A stretch of 64,000 bases of DNA, taken from positions 212,431-276,430 of the forward strand of contig JAFPWY010000008.1 of assembly GCA_017412605.1 (NCBI GenBank). Direction: 5' to 3'. Shown here in pieces: positions 24,687-32,443 of the stretch. The translations under genes and the position numbers were made by a program. The stretch is from Fibrobacter sp. GTDB lineage: Bacteria; Fibrobacterota; Fibrobacteria; Fibrobacterales; Fibrobacteraceae. Numbering within the stretch: the first letter of the stretch is position 1; every line of letters begins with the position of its first letter. The notes under the pieces are model-generated. The model ran no database searches. It was not told the origin of the DNA and saw nothing but the letters and a program-made list of their open reading frames with translations.

Positions 24687-25256
24687 TTATCCAACGGCGA
24701 GCATGGGCAAAGAATAGCCTCGCTCAAAAAGTGAACTCATGACAGCAAAGCACTTCCTAAAGCACTCAAATATCCGTTCAGAATTTTCGACATCACCATA
24801 CACTTTCCAATAGCCCGTACTTTTGCAATTTTGCCCACCATTGGCGATAAAACCTTTGACATCTTCAAGCGGATATCCCAGGAAGACGCCGATTTCATGA
24901 GGAAAGCAATGACATCGCGCAATCCGGTGAGTCAAATTCGAGAGAAGCCGTTCTTCATCGAAATGCTTGTAGTCGTACTGTTCAAGGAATCGCCGGATTT
25001 CAGCCGTTTCAAACAACCGGTTCAAGAGATTCCTGCGATAGACGTACACAAAACTGCGTCCGCAACGTTCTGCAACGATACGCACGAATATGCCCGACGG
25101 ATTCAGTTCGCGGTTCCAGCGGGCAAGAATGGCACAAAGCGGTTCGTGTTCTGCGAGCGCTTTTTCCATGCAGAAGAGGCTACCGACCTTGCGGGCGGCA
25201 AGGGTTGGCGCGCATTGGCGAACCAGTTTGTAATCCATCAATCGCTGTGCGGTCAT
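24687..25256 (-). CDS. DUF3793 family protein
   Basis: 189 residues, cytoplasmic. Matches the DUF3793 pattern: CAPTLAARKVGSLF near the N terminus, FVYVYRR in the middle, and CHCFPHEIGVFLGYPLEDVKGFI followed by GYWKVYGD. Function unknown. The family is commonly found next to flavodoxin and to iron or siderophore transport genes, as here, so a role in iron mobilisation from an imported chelate is a reasonable guess. The ATG has AGGAAT upstream. A 50-base gap to the ABC gene holds one short interspersed repeat. Confidence 0.88.
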   Translation of the reverse strand: MTAQRLMDYKLVRQCAPTLAARKVGSLFCMEKALAEHEPLCAILARWNRELNPSGIFVRIVAERCGRSFVYVYRRNLLNRLFETAEIRRFLEQYDYKHFDEERLLSNLTHRIARCHCFPHEIGVFLGYPLEDVKGFIANGGQNCKSTGYWKVYGDVENSERIFECFRKCFAVMSSLFERGYSLPMLAVG

Positions 25257-25269
25257 CGTTATTCCTCTA

Positions 25270-25297
25270 GAGATTGCTTCGCTTCGCTCGCAATGAC
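25270..25297 (-). repeat. Short interspersed repeat, ATTGCGAGC family
   Basis: Reads GTCATTGCGAGCGAAGCGAA then GCAATCTC on the minus strand, between the ABC and DUF3793 genes. Related copies lie at 34406, 34451, 35072, 41971, 51207 and 52457. Confidence 0.85.
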
Positions 25298-25306
25298 AAG
25301 ACGAAG

Positions 25307-27040
25307 TTATGCGTTCGAGACTTCCTGAAGTTCCAACATCTTGCTGAACAGGCCGCCTTTCGCCTTGAGTTCGGCAGGGGATCCTGTCTCGGCGATGTGA
25401 CCGTCCTGCAGCACAACGACCTTGTCGGCGTTTGCGATGGTACGCATACGGTGTGCAATGATGATGACGGTCTTGCCCTTCACCAACTGCGAGATGCCGC
25501 GCTGGATCTTGGATTCGTTTTCTACGTCAAGGCTTGCGGTCGCTTCATCGAGCAAGATAATCGGGGCATCCTTCAACAGGGCACGCGCAATCGAGATTCT
25601 CTGACGTTCACCACCCGAGAGCGTGTCACCATTTTCACCGATGACGGTATCGTAGCCCTGCGGCATCTTCTGCACGAATTCGTCACAGCCGGCAAGTTTT
25701 GCCACCTTCAGGATTTCCTCGTCGCTGGCATCGCGCTTGCCGATACGGATGTTATCCTTGATGCTCGTGTTGAATAGCACCACGTCCTGAAAGACAATGG
25801 AGAAATTCTTGAGGAGCGTTTCGGGGTCAATCTTGCTAATGTCCTGCCCGCCGAGGGTCACCTTGCCGCTCTGAATATCCCAGAAGCGAGCTGCAAGTTT
25901 TGCTGCAGTCGTTTTTCCGCTGCCGCTCGGGCCCACAAGTGCGGTGATTTCGCCCTGCCTTGCCGAGAACGAAACATTCTTCAGAACTTGCTTGTTCTCG
26001 TTGTAGTTAAAGTCAACATCCTTGAATTCGATATCATAATTAGCGGGCGTGAATTCCGTTACGCCTTCCTGAGGTTTCATCTGGTCCATTTCGCGGAACC
26101 GGCGCAGGCGCACATTCACAAAGAACAGTTCGGCGAGGTTGTTGAACACCAGATAAACCGGGTTGTAAACAGTCGCCGCGCACACGATGAACACCAAGTA
26201 GGTAAACACGTCGATTTCTCCCTTGGTCCAGAGTCGTGCGCCCGTAATCAGCACCGTGGCAAGGCCCATCTTGAGAATGCCTTGTGCCGAATTCAGGAAC
26301 ATGCCGACCTTGATGTCGGAATCCATCTGCGTTTTTTCGTAGCGGATGCAGTCCTTGTCAAAATGATTGAGGTAGGCGGTTTCACCCGAATACGAGCGGA
26401 TTTCCTGCACGTTTTCGAGACCTTCCTGGATATCTTCCATAATCACGCGGCGGGCGTTATATGAATTTTCGAACCAGCGGTCCTGAATTTTCTTGGAAAG
26501 CGCAATGAGCAATGCCGCTGCGGGTACCACCCAGAAAAGCGCGATAGACATTTTCCAGTTGTAGCAGAACAGCATAATGCCAATTATGGTGACGCTTCCG
26601 ATAGCGGCGAAAAGTTCCGGCACCGCATGCGAGAAAATCATTTCGAGTGCGTTGCAATCGTCCATGATGGTCGATGTCAAGTCCGAAAGGTTCTTTTTGC
26701 CAAAGAACGAGAGCGGCAGCTTGCGGAGCTTTTCGGCAATCGAGACTCGGCGGCGCATGCTTTCGTCGTAAACGCTGCTGTAAGTCGCACTGTACGAAAA
26801 CCTGTAAATGACTAGCATCACGATAAACAGGACTACCGCAATTCCTACGTAGAATAAGGTTCCGTGCGGAGTTTTGCCAGCAAATTCACCAATGCCCATC
26901 TGCTCCATCAAAAAATAAAAGAGCATCATCATCGGGAACATGAGCGAAACAAAGTGCAGGAATGTCCAGACAACGCCACGGACAAACGTGCGGGAGCCTT
27001 CTTCCGAAAGAGCAAAAGTATTCTGAACCCACTTATACAT
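25307..27040 (-). CDS. ABC transporter, fused permease/ATPase, second subunit
   Basis: 577 residues from the ATG at 27040, chosen because GGAGG lies five bases upstream; it overlaps the stop of the preceding ABC gene by eight bases. Six membrane helices occupy about the first 300 residues. The ATPase has Walker A GPSGSGKTT, signature LSGGERQRISIARAL, Walker B IILLDEATASLD and a switch His (IIAHRMRT). It forms a heterodimer with the upstream gene's product. The pair, next to an AraC regulator, DUF3793 and flavodoxin, resembles the YbtP/YbtQ or Irp6/Irp7 type that imports ferric siderophore despite an exporter fold. Import of an iron chelate is my inference; export or drug efflux is the alternative. 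Confidence 0.9.
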   Translation of the reverse strand: MYKWVQNTFALSEEGSRTFVRGVVWTFLHFVSLMFPMMMLFYFLMEQMGIGEFAGKTPHGTLFYVGIAVVLFIVMLVIYRFSYSATYSSVYDESMRRRVSIAEKLRKLPLSFFGKKNLSDLTSTIMDDCNALEMIFSHAVPELFAAIGSVTIIGIMLFCYNWKMSIALFWVVPAAALLIALSKKIQDRWFENSYNARRVIMEDIQEGLENVQEIRSYSGETAYLNHFDKDCIRYEKTQMDSDIKVGMFLNSAQGILKMGLATVLITGARLWTKGEIDVFTYLVFIVCAATVYNPVYLVFNNLAELFFVNVRLRRFREMDQMKPQEGVTEFTPANYDIEFKDVDFNYNENKQVLKNVSFSARQGEITALVGPSGSGKTTAAKLAARFWDIQSGKVTLGGQDISKIDPETLLKNFSIVFQDVVLFNTSIKDNIRIGKRDASDEEILKVAKLAGCDEFVQKMPQGYDTVIGENGDTLSGGERQRISIARALLKDAPIILLDEATASLDVENESKIQRGISQLVKGKTVIIIAHRMRTIANADKVVVLQDGHIAETGSPAELKAKGGLFSKMLELQEVSNA

Positions 27041-28817
27041 TTTCGCCTCCTTCATTATCCTTGGAATTGTCGAGGGTCCATGTGACAGACTGCTGGTATT
27101 CGGCCCACATCTTGGCATAAATGCCGTTCTTTTCAAGTAATTCGCTGTGCGTTCCGCGTTCGGCGATTTCGCCATCTTCGACAACGATAATCTGGTCGGC
27201 GTTCACCACGCTTGTAAGCCTGTGGGCGATCATCAGAACGGTCTTGCCTGCGGCCAGTTTGTGCAAGGCTTCTTGAATCAGGCGTTCGTTTTCGGGGTCA
27301 GCAAAGGCGGTCGCCTCGTCTAGCACCACGATGGGGGCGTTCTTCAAGATAGCGCGCGCAAGTACCACTCGCTGCTGCTCGCCACCCGAAAGATAAGTTC
27401 CCTTGCTCCCGATAACGGTGTCGATACCGCCCGGCAGCTTGTCAATGATTTCACGGCACTGCGCAAGGTCAAGAGCCTTGTTTACCTGCTCGAGAGTCGC
27501 ATCGGGCATGCCGTAGCGAACGTTATCCAAAATGCTCATCTTGAAAAGGCGCGTATTCTGGAACACGAACGAAACGTTCTTCATCAGTTCCTTCGGGTCA
27601 ATCTGCTTTACGGGAACACCGCCAATAGTAATCTCGCCGCTATCGACATCGAAGAATCTCGGCAGGAGTTTTGCAATCGTACTCTTGCCGCCGCCCGAAG
27701 GCCCGACAAGAGCTACCGTATGGCCCGCCGGCACCGAGAGGGAAATATCGCTCAGTACCTGCTTGTCGGTACCTGGATAGGTAAAATTCACGTTCCGGAA
27801 TTCCACATCAAACTTTTGCATCGGAACAGGATTTGTGCATATTTCCAAATCCTTGGTACGTGCTATGTCGTTGATGCGGTCAATCGCGATGCCCGCCTGG
27901 TTCGTGGCGTTACTCAGGTACATGCTGCGCATCACGCACTGCGAGAACAGCGGCGTCACCAGCACATAAATCATCATGTTCACGATAGTTTGCTGCACGT
28001 TGTCGCCATTACCGATAATCAAAACCGCCGTCGGGACTAGGAAGAGTACGAAGCCGTTTACGAGTGTGGTGTAGATGCAGTAAGGGACTTTCCAGTTGTT
28101 GGAATAGGCTGTGACCATCTTGTGGTAAGTCACGATGCTGTTGTAGAAACTCTTGAACGAAAAAATCGTCTGCTGGAAAACCTTGACTACAGGAATTCCG
28201 CGCACATATTCCACCGCTTCGGAGTTCATCTCTTCGAGTGCCTGCATGTAGCGTTCCATGAACTTGGTTCCCCTGCGGCCAAGGGTGCCCAAAATGAACA
28301 AGGCGTATGCGATAGGCACCAAAGAGGCAAGGCCGAGTCGCCAATCGAAAACGAACATCATCACAAGCGCCACGATGGGAATCAGGATGGTGCCCGAAAT
28401 ATCGGGCATTTCGTGCGCGACGAAGGTGTGCGTAATCGCGGCGTTGTCGTCAATAATCTTGCGGAGTTTGCCTGTCGGGTTCTTGTCGAAAAATCCAAGC
28501 GGCGCGCTCATCAGTTTTTTCATGGCGAATCGACGCAGGTCGCCTTCGAGCCTGAATGCAACCATGTGCGAGCAGGCGAGGGCCGCAAAGTAGAGCAATA
28601 CGCTTGTGACCGAGGCGAGAACCGCTCCGATGGAGTAGTCAAAAATCTTGATGTTCGTCATGTCGCCGCCAGAGATCACCTCGCGGACAATGAGCCACAT
28701 CAGTAAAAACGGCACGAGCCCCGCGATGGCGCTCAATGCCGAGAGAATCAATGCTAGCGGGAACAGCGGCTTTCGCGAACCCATGTATGCGTATAGTTTA
28801 GAGAATGTCTTTTTCAT
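27033..28817 (-). CDS. ABC transporter, fused permease/ATPase, first subunit
   Basis: 594 residues: N-terminal membrane domain (helices from FPLALILSALSAIAGLVPFLLMWLI), then an ATPase with GPSGGGKST, signature LSGGEQQRVVLARAI, Walker B IVVLDEATAFAD and switch MIAHRLTS. In Walker B the usual Ser after ATA is Phe (ATAFAD), a feature I associate with the siderophore-import (YbtP/Q-like) branch. Translationally coupled to the second subunit. The AraC-family gene is immediately upstream, separated by one short repeat (28847-28890). Confidence 0.9.
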   Translation of the reverse strand: MKKTFSKLYAYMGSRKPLFPLALILSALSAIAGLVPFLLMWLIVREVISGGDMTNIKIFDYSIGAVLASVTSVLLYFAALACSHMVAFRLEGDLRRFAMKKLMSAPLGFFDKNPTGKLRKIIDDNAAITHTFVAHEMPDISGTILIPIVALVMMFVFDWRLGLASLVPIAYALFILGTLGRRGTKFMERYMQALEEMNSEAVEYVRGIPVVKVFQQTIFSFKSFYNSIVTYHKMVTAYSNNWKVPYCIYTTLVNGFVLFLVPTAVLIIGNGDNVQQTIVNMMIYVLVTPLFSQCVMRSMYLSNATNQAGIAIDRINDIARTKDLEICTNPVPMQKFDVEFRNVNFTYPGTDKQVLSDISLSVPAGHTVALVGPSGGGKSTIAKLLPRFFDVDSGEITIGGVPVKQIDPKELMKNVSFVFQNTRLFKMSILDNVRYGMPDATLEQVNKALDLAQCREIIDKLPGGIDTVIGSKGTYLSGGEQQRVVLARAILKNAPIVVLDEATAFADPENERLIQEALHKLAAGKTVLMIAHRLTSVVNADQIIVVEDGEIAERGTHSELLEKNGIYAKMWAEYQQSVTWTLDNSKDNEGGENV

Positions 28818-28846
28818 AATTGTTTTACGCGAAGCGTCTTTTTTAT

Positions 28847-28890
28847 CTTTCGTCTTTCGTCTGTAGGCTCGAAGAGCCGTTCTTTCGTCT
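28847..28890 (-). repeat. Short interspersed repeat, AGACGAAAG family
   Basis: The minus strand reads AGACGAAAGAACGG, a CTTCG-looped centre, then CCTACAGACGAAAGACGAAAG. It is nearly identical to 32352-32396, differing only around the loop. Confidence 0.85.
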
Positions 28891-28892
28891 AA

Positions 28893-29729
28893 TCACGCGA
28901 CGTTTGTCATCCTGTATTTTTTCCTGTATTCCTTGGGGGTCATGCCCATCACGTCTTGGAAGGCGTGGGCAAATTTACTCCCGTTGTTGTAGCCGACCGT
29001 GCCTGCAATCTCAAGGATTCCCCGGTCACATTCGCGAAGCTGTCTTGCGGCACGCTTCATTCGCTCACGGCGAGCATAGGTAAATACAGGGAGACCGAAT
29101 ACGTTCTTGAAGCAGACCTTCATTGCAGTAGGCGGCATGTCGAACTTGTCGGCAAGTTCCTCGATGGTGTAGTGGGAATCGATGTTGTCGCAAATGAAGG
29201 AACGGATGCCGTAAACCTTTTCTGCCTGGAGCATTGAGATGTTGCAATCGCGACAGACCGATTCGCGCTGGGCATCCATATTCTTGAGAGTAACCAGGAT
29301 TTCAAGGAGCCCGAGTCGGCCATATTCCTGACAAACATTTTTCTGGGTGTGTGCGAACTTCGAGAAAACCGCCTGGATTTCTTCGTGCGTGTGCACGATA
29401 AAGGGCTTTTCGTGAATGTTGAATTTTTTCTGGATGGAATCCAGGTCGATGTCGAAGCCCCCGAAATTCTTGCGGATTGCATCTACCGCTTCTTCATAGA
29501 ACAAGATGATGTCTCCGCAGTAATCTGCCGAACGCTTGAGACCGCTCAAGATCCAACCATCGCAAACGATCATTTCACCCGGTTCCATGTGGTTGCAGGG
29601 CAAGAGCCCTCCAGCCCATTCCACGCGTCCCTGCCGGCAGAATTCCAGAGCAAGTACAGGAACCTTAGAAGAAATTACACCGGCCGTACCGATGTTTTGG
29701 CGCCATTCTATTCCAACGATATTTAACAT
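28893..29729 (-). CDS. AraC-family transcriptional regulator
   Basis: 278 residues. An N-terminal sensing region with several Cys (CRQGR, CNHM, VCDG, and VCRDC before the DNA-binding part) precedes a C-terminal AraC double helix-turn-helix: YTIEELADKFDMPPTAMKVCFKNVFGLPVFTYARRERM and GILEIAGTVGYNNGSKFAHAFQDVMGMTPKEYRK. Similar in plan to YbtA/PchR-type activators of siderophore uptake. First gene of the ABC-DUF3793-flavodoxin unit, and preceded by two DtxR-like boxes. The expected logic is derepression at low iron plus activation by the imported ligand. AAGGGG lies before the ATG. Confidence 0.9.
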   Translation of the reverse strand: MLNIVGIEWRQNIGTAGVISSKVPVLALEFCRQGRVEWAGGLLPCNHMEPGEMIVCDGWILSGLKRSADYCGDIILFYEEAVDAIRKNFGGFDIDLDSIQKKFNIHEKPFIVHTHEEIQAVFSKFAHTQKNVCQEYGRLGLLEILVTLKNMDAQRESVCRDCNISMLQAEKVYGIRSFICDNIDSHYTIEELADKFDMPPTAMKVCFKNVFGLPVFTYARRERMKRAARQLRECDRGILEIAGTVGYNNGSKFAHAFQDVMGMTPKEYRKKYRMTNVA

Positions 29730-29757
29730 AATAAACCCCTTGGCTTTCGCCTTTATG

Positions 29758-29771
29758 TTAGCCTTGGCTTA
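29758..29771. promoter_or_regulatory. DtxR-like operator 1 upstream of the AraC gene
   Basis: TTAGCC-TT-GGCTTA, near-perfect palindrome 28 bases before the AraC start codon. Confidence 0.55.
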
Positions 29772-29804
29772 AAAAGTGAGATAAATCTAACTTCATGCAA
29801 AAAC

Positions 29805-29818
29805 TTTGTCAAGGCTAA
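29805..29818. promoter_or_regulatory. DtxR-like operator 2 upstream of the AraC gene
   Basis: TTTGTC-AA-GGCTAA; the right half equals that of the box at 16033, the left half has one mismatch. Confidence 0.45.
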
Positions 29819-29961
29819 CTTATGGGATAAAAAGGTTCATTTCTATAATTTTTTTCTTACGTCCCCCACTTTCTTATGTCTATTTGGAGCCAAAACAACC
29901 CATTCGGGATAATTTCTAAAAAAATTTCACATTTCTTAGGCTAATCGGATTTTATGATTTC

Positions 29962-29973
29962 CATTTGGAGTAG
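29962..29973 (+). promoter_or_regulatory. CATTTGGAGTAG motif upstream of the beta-propeller-like lipoprotein gene
   Basis: Identical 12-mer to 19251 and 21665; 83 bases before the start codon. Role unknown. Confidence 0.45.
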
Positions 29974-30055
29974 AACGCCATATTTGACATTTCTAAAATG
30001 CACCGCAAAATTTATTCAACAAGCGGATTCACAGTAATCCCTACAGGAGCATTCA

Positions 30056-31393
30056 ATGAAATCTAAAATTCTTGCCGCCATAGTGGCGTTATCGACCTGC
30101 ATGGCCTTCGTCGCCTGCGGAGACGATTCCTCTTCCTCTGCTTCGGACGATCAGGAACTTTCCAGTTTCTCTACCGGAAAATCGGGGAAAGACGCTAAAT
30201 CCAGCAGTTCTTCCAAGAAAGAAAAGAACAGCAGTTCTTCCAAGAAAGAAAAGAACAGCAGCTCGTCCAAGAAAGCAGAAAAGGGCGCATACACTCGCGA
30301 TTTCGTAACAGCCATTGCTGCCGGCAACACCATGTTCATTGGCACCATGTCGCTGGACCACACGGACGATATCGGCAAGGACTTTATCGAAGTCGGTACC
30401 CGTGCAGGCGTAGTCTACTATGATGGAGCCATCTTCATCAACGATATGGATGTCGGCACCACAACCCGTTACAGCCTTGATGGAAACAACAAGATTGGTA
30501 AAAAACAGGGCGAAATCAACCTGAGCGGCGTGTGGGCAAACCACATTTACTTTGTGAACGAAGAAAAGGCCTACCTGGGTGGCGCTGTCGACTCCCTGAT
30601 TATCTTCAACCCGAAAACTATGAAGGTGACAGGCTCCATTGACTTGTCCAAGTATAAGGATAAGGACGCCTTTGCCGTTAGCCCGGGAACCGGAGTCATT
30701 GTGGATGGCCGTCTTTATGTGGGTCTTCTGCAGAACGTGAGCGATTACGAGACCGGTTATACCGCTGAAGTCGCCATTATCGATGTGAAAAAGGACAAGG
30801 TACTTGCCGTCGCCAAGGACGATCGCATTGCCGCCGTGGGCTCCCTGGACGATAGCCAGAGTTCCGCATTCGTTGTCGCCGGCGATTACATCTACACCTA
30901 CTGCAACGGTTCCTGGGGCTACGCTCCCGGCCAGGTCGACGGTTTCCTCCGTATCAAGATCGGCGAAACGGAATTCGACAAGGATTACGTGTGGAAAGTC
31001 TCTAAAGAAGTGGGAATCAAGGGCCTTACCGAGAAAGGCGTGTTCAAGTACCTTTCCCCGTTCACCAAGGCTGACGGCAACGTGGTTTATTCCTACCTCA
31101 ACGTGATGATGGACATGAAGAAGGAATGGGCCTCCGCCGAAAACTACTACGATTACACTTGCAAGGCTGTGAAAGTCGACCTTGCCAAGAAGAAGATAAC
31201 TGCCCTCCCCATCGATTATACTTCCAGCTGGGCAAGCTACGGCAAGTACATTGAAGAAGAAGGCACAGTACTGTTTGCCGTCTCCACCGAAAAGGATGGA
31301 AATGCCTATTTCCGCTATGACCCCAAAAAAGACAAGGCCGAAAAGATTGCTAGCATAGAACAGATTCCGATGTGGATCGTTCCGCTCAAGTAA
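30056..31393 (+). CDS. Lipoprotein with Ser/Lys linker and a beta-propeller-like domain
   Basis: 445 residues. A lipoprotein signal ends in FVAC (Cys21, followed by GDD), then comes a Fibrobacter-style linker with three runs of KKEKNSSSS type (about residues 45-75). The remaining ~365 residues read as repeated blades: AAGNTMFIGTM, VYYDGAIFINDM, ANHIYFVNEEKAYLGG, SPGTGVIVDGRLYVGLL, VAGDYIYTYCNG, FRYDPKKDKAEKI. This recalls the DUF4374-type lipoproteins that accompany TonB receptors in Bacteroidetes, but I am not certain of the family. With a TonB/ExbBD/receptor set downstream, a surface ligand-binding role is plausible. It has its own terminator. Confidence 0.75.
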   Translation: MKSKILAAIVALSTCMAFVACGDDSSSSASDDQELSSFSTGKSGKDAKSSSSSKKEKNSSSSKKEKNSSSSKKAEKGAYTRDFVTAIAAGNTMFIGTMSLDHTDDIGKDFIEVGTRAGVVYYDGAIFINDMDVGTTTRYSLDGNNKIGKKQGEINLSGVWANHIYFVNEEKAYLGGAVDSLIIFNPKTMKVTGSIDLSKYKDKDAFAVSPGTGVIVDGRLYVGLLQNVSDYETGYTAEVAIIDVKKDKVLAVAKDDRIAAVGSLDDSQSSAFVVAGDYIYTYCNGSWGYAPGQVDGFLRIKIGETEFDKDYVWKVSKEVGIKGLTEKGVFKYLSPFTKADGNVVYSYLNVMMDMKKEWASAENYYDYTCKAVKVDLAKKKITALPIDYTSSWASYGKYIEEEGTVLFAVSTEKDGNAYFRYDPKKDKAEKIASIEQIPMWIVPLK

Positions 31394-31423
31394 TCTTGAC
31401 GAAAACCTTGCTTTCTCTCTAGG

Positions 31424-31455
31424 CTTCCCGGCTTTTTAGCCGGGAAGTTTTTTTT
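31424..31455 (+). terminator. Rho-independent terminator after the beta-propeller-like lipoprotein
   Basis: CTTCCCGGCT/AGCCGGGAAG ten-base-pair stem followed by eight T residues. Confidence 0.95.
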
Positions 31456-31487
31456 ATCTCACAAGCCCCTTTTGGATTTTGCCATGT

Positions 31488-31500
31488 CTATTTGGAGTAG
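31488..31500 (+). promoter_or_regulatory. TATTTGGAGTAG motif upstream of the lolA-like/TonB operon
   Basis: CTATTTGGAGTAG, 66 bases before the start codon of the LolA-like gene. Ten bases later comes a weak DtxR-like box. Confidence 0.45.
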
Positions 31501-31509
31501 TAAAAAAAA

Positions 31510-31523
31510 TAAGATAAGACTAA
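31510..31523. promoter_or_regulatory. Weak DtxR-like box upstream of the lolA-like/TonB operon
   Basis: TAAGAT-AA-GACTAA; the right half and spacing fit, the left half has two mismatches. Low confidence on its own. Confidence 0.3.
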
Positions 31524-31565
31524 CTTTAGCGGCAAAAAAAGCCGATTTATCGGCAGGAGATCATT

Positions 31566-32348
31566 ATGGATTTGAAAATGGTTAAAAAAGGCGCGATACT
31601 GGTTGTCGCATTGGCTTCCTTTGTAGCTGCGGAATCCCTTTCGGGCCGCGATATTGTGCAAAAAGTGAAGGACCGTCCCGACGGCGATACGCGCAGTTCC
31701 GAACTGCAGATGACGCTCATCAACAAGGGTGGATCCAAGCGCGAACGCAAGATCACCTCGTTTGCGATGGACGTAGGCAAGGATACCAAGCAGATTATGT
31801 TCTTCCGCTACCCCAACGACGTGAAGGGCACGGGATTCCTGACGGTCGATTACGACGACATCAGCAAGGATGACGACAAATGGCTCTACCTGCCCGCCAT
31901 GAAGAAGACTCGCCGCATCAGCGGAAAGAGTTCCAAGACCGATTACTTCATGGGTTCCGACTTCACCTACGATGATGTGGGCCAGCGCAACGTAGACGAA
32001 GATACGCACACGCTCTTGCGCGAAGAGAAGGTGGATGGCGTAGATTGCTGGGTGATCGAATCGGTTCCCAAGAAAGGCGACGAAATTTTCTCAAAGAAGA
32101 TTTCTTGGATCCGCAAGGACTGTTTGATTGCCGCAAAAGTCGAATACTACGACAAGCTCGGCAAGCTGCACCGTTTCTTGAAGGTGGAAAAGGTCGTTCA
32201 GGTTGACGGCTTCTGGGCTATCGGCAAGATGAGCATGGAAAACGTGCAGACAAGCCACAAGACCATCCTCGAATTTGGCGAACTCAAGTTCAACATTCCG
32301 CTTGACGCAAAGACTTTCACTGTTCCGCGCCTGGAACGCGGTCTGTAA
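31566..32348 (+). CDS. Outer-membrane lipoprotein-sorting (LolA-like) protein
   Basis: 260 residues: signal peptide ([17 protein letters not shown]), then a LolA-like half-barrel of the PF17131 type, with [66 protein letters not shown], a SDFTYDD block and the paired [19 protein letters not shown] strand. Proteins of this type are typically encoded with MMPL/RND exporters and DUF1302-type barrels and are thought to move a lipid across the periplasm. The next gene is such a barrel and two MMPL genes lie about 7-10 kb upstream, so they may act together. It starts a five- to six-gene run ending with the TonB receptor; GGAGA precedes the ATG. Confidence 0.85.
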   Translation: MDLKMVKKGAILVVALASFVAAESLSGRDIVQKVKDRPDGDTRSSELQMTLINKGGSKRERKITSFAMDVGKDTKQIMFFRYPNDVKGTGFLTVDYDDISKDDDKWLYLPAMKKTRRISGKSSKTDYFMGSDFTYDDVGQRNVDEDTHTLLREEKVDGVDCWVIESVPKKGDEIFSKKISWIRKDCLIAAKVEYYDKLGKLHRFLKVEKVVQVDGFWAIGKMSMENVQTSHKTILEFGELKFNIPLDAKTFTVPRLERGL

Positions 32349-32351
32349 AAT

Positions 32352-32439
32352 AGACGAAAGAACGGACCTTCGGTCCTACAGACGAAAGACGAAAGAGAGT
32401 CATCCTGAGCGTAGTGCGAAGCACGAAGTCGAAGGATCC
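32352..32439 (+). repeat. Two short interspersed repeats in tandem
   Basis: 32352-32396 belongs to the AGACGAAAG family (compare 28847-28890). 32399-32439 is a GTCATCCTGAGC...GTCGAAGGATCC element, another interspersed type. Together they fill the gap between the LolA-like and barrel genes, and the second supplies the AAGGA before the next ATG. Confidence 0.85.
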
Positions 32440-32443
32440 AGTT

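Larger units (their letters stand above)
29730..30055. other. 326-base divergent intergenic region
   Basis: No gene seen. On the AraC side it holds two DtxR-like boxes (29758, 29805). On the lipoprotein side it holds TATTTGGAG (29881-29889) and CATTTGGAGTAG (29962-29973), the same partial-then-full arrangement as at 19213/19251. The middle is AT-rich. Confidence 0.55.
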
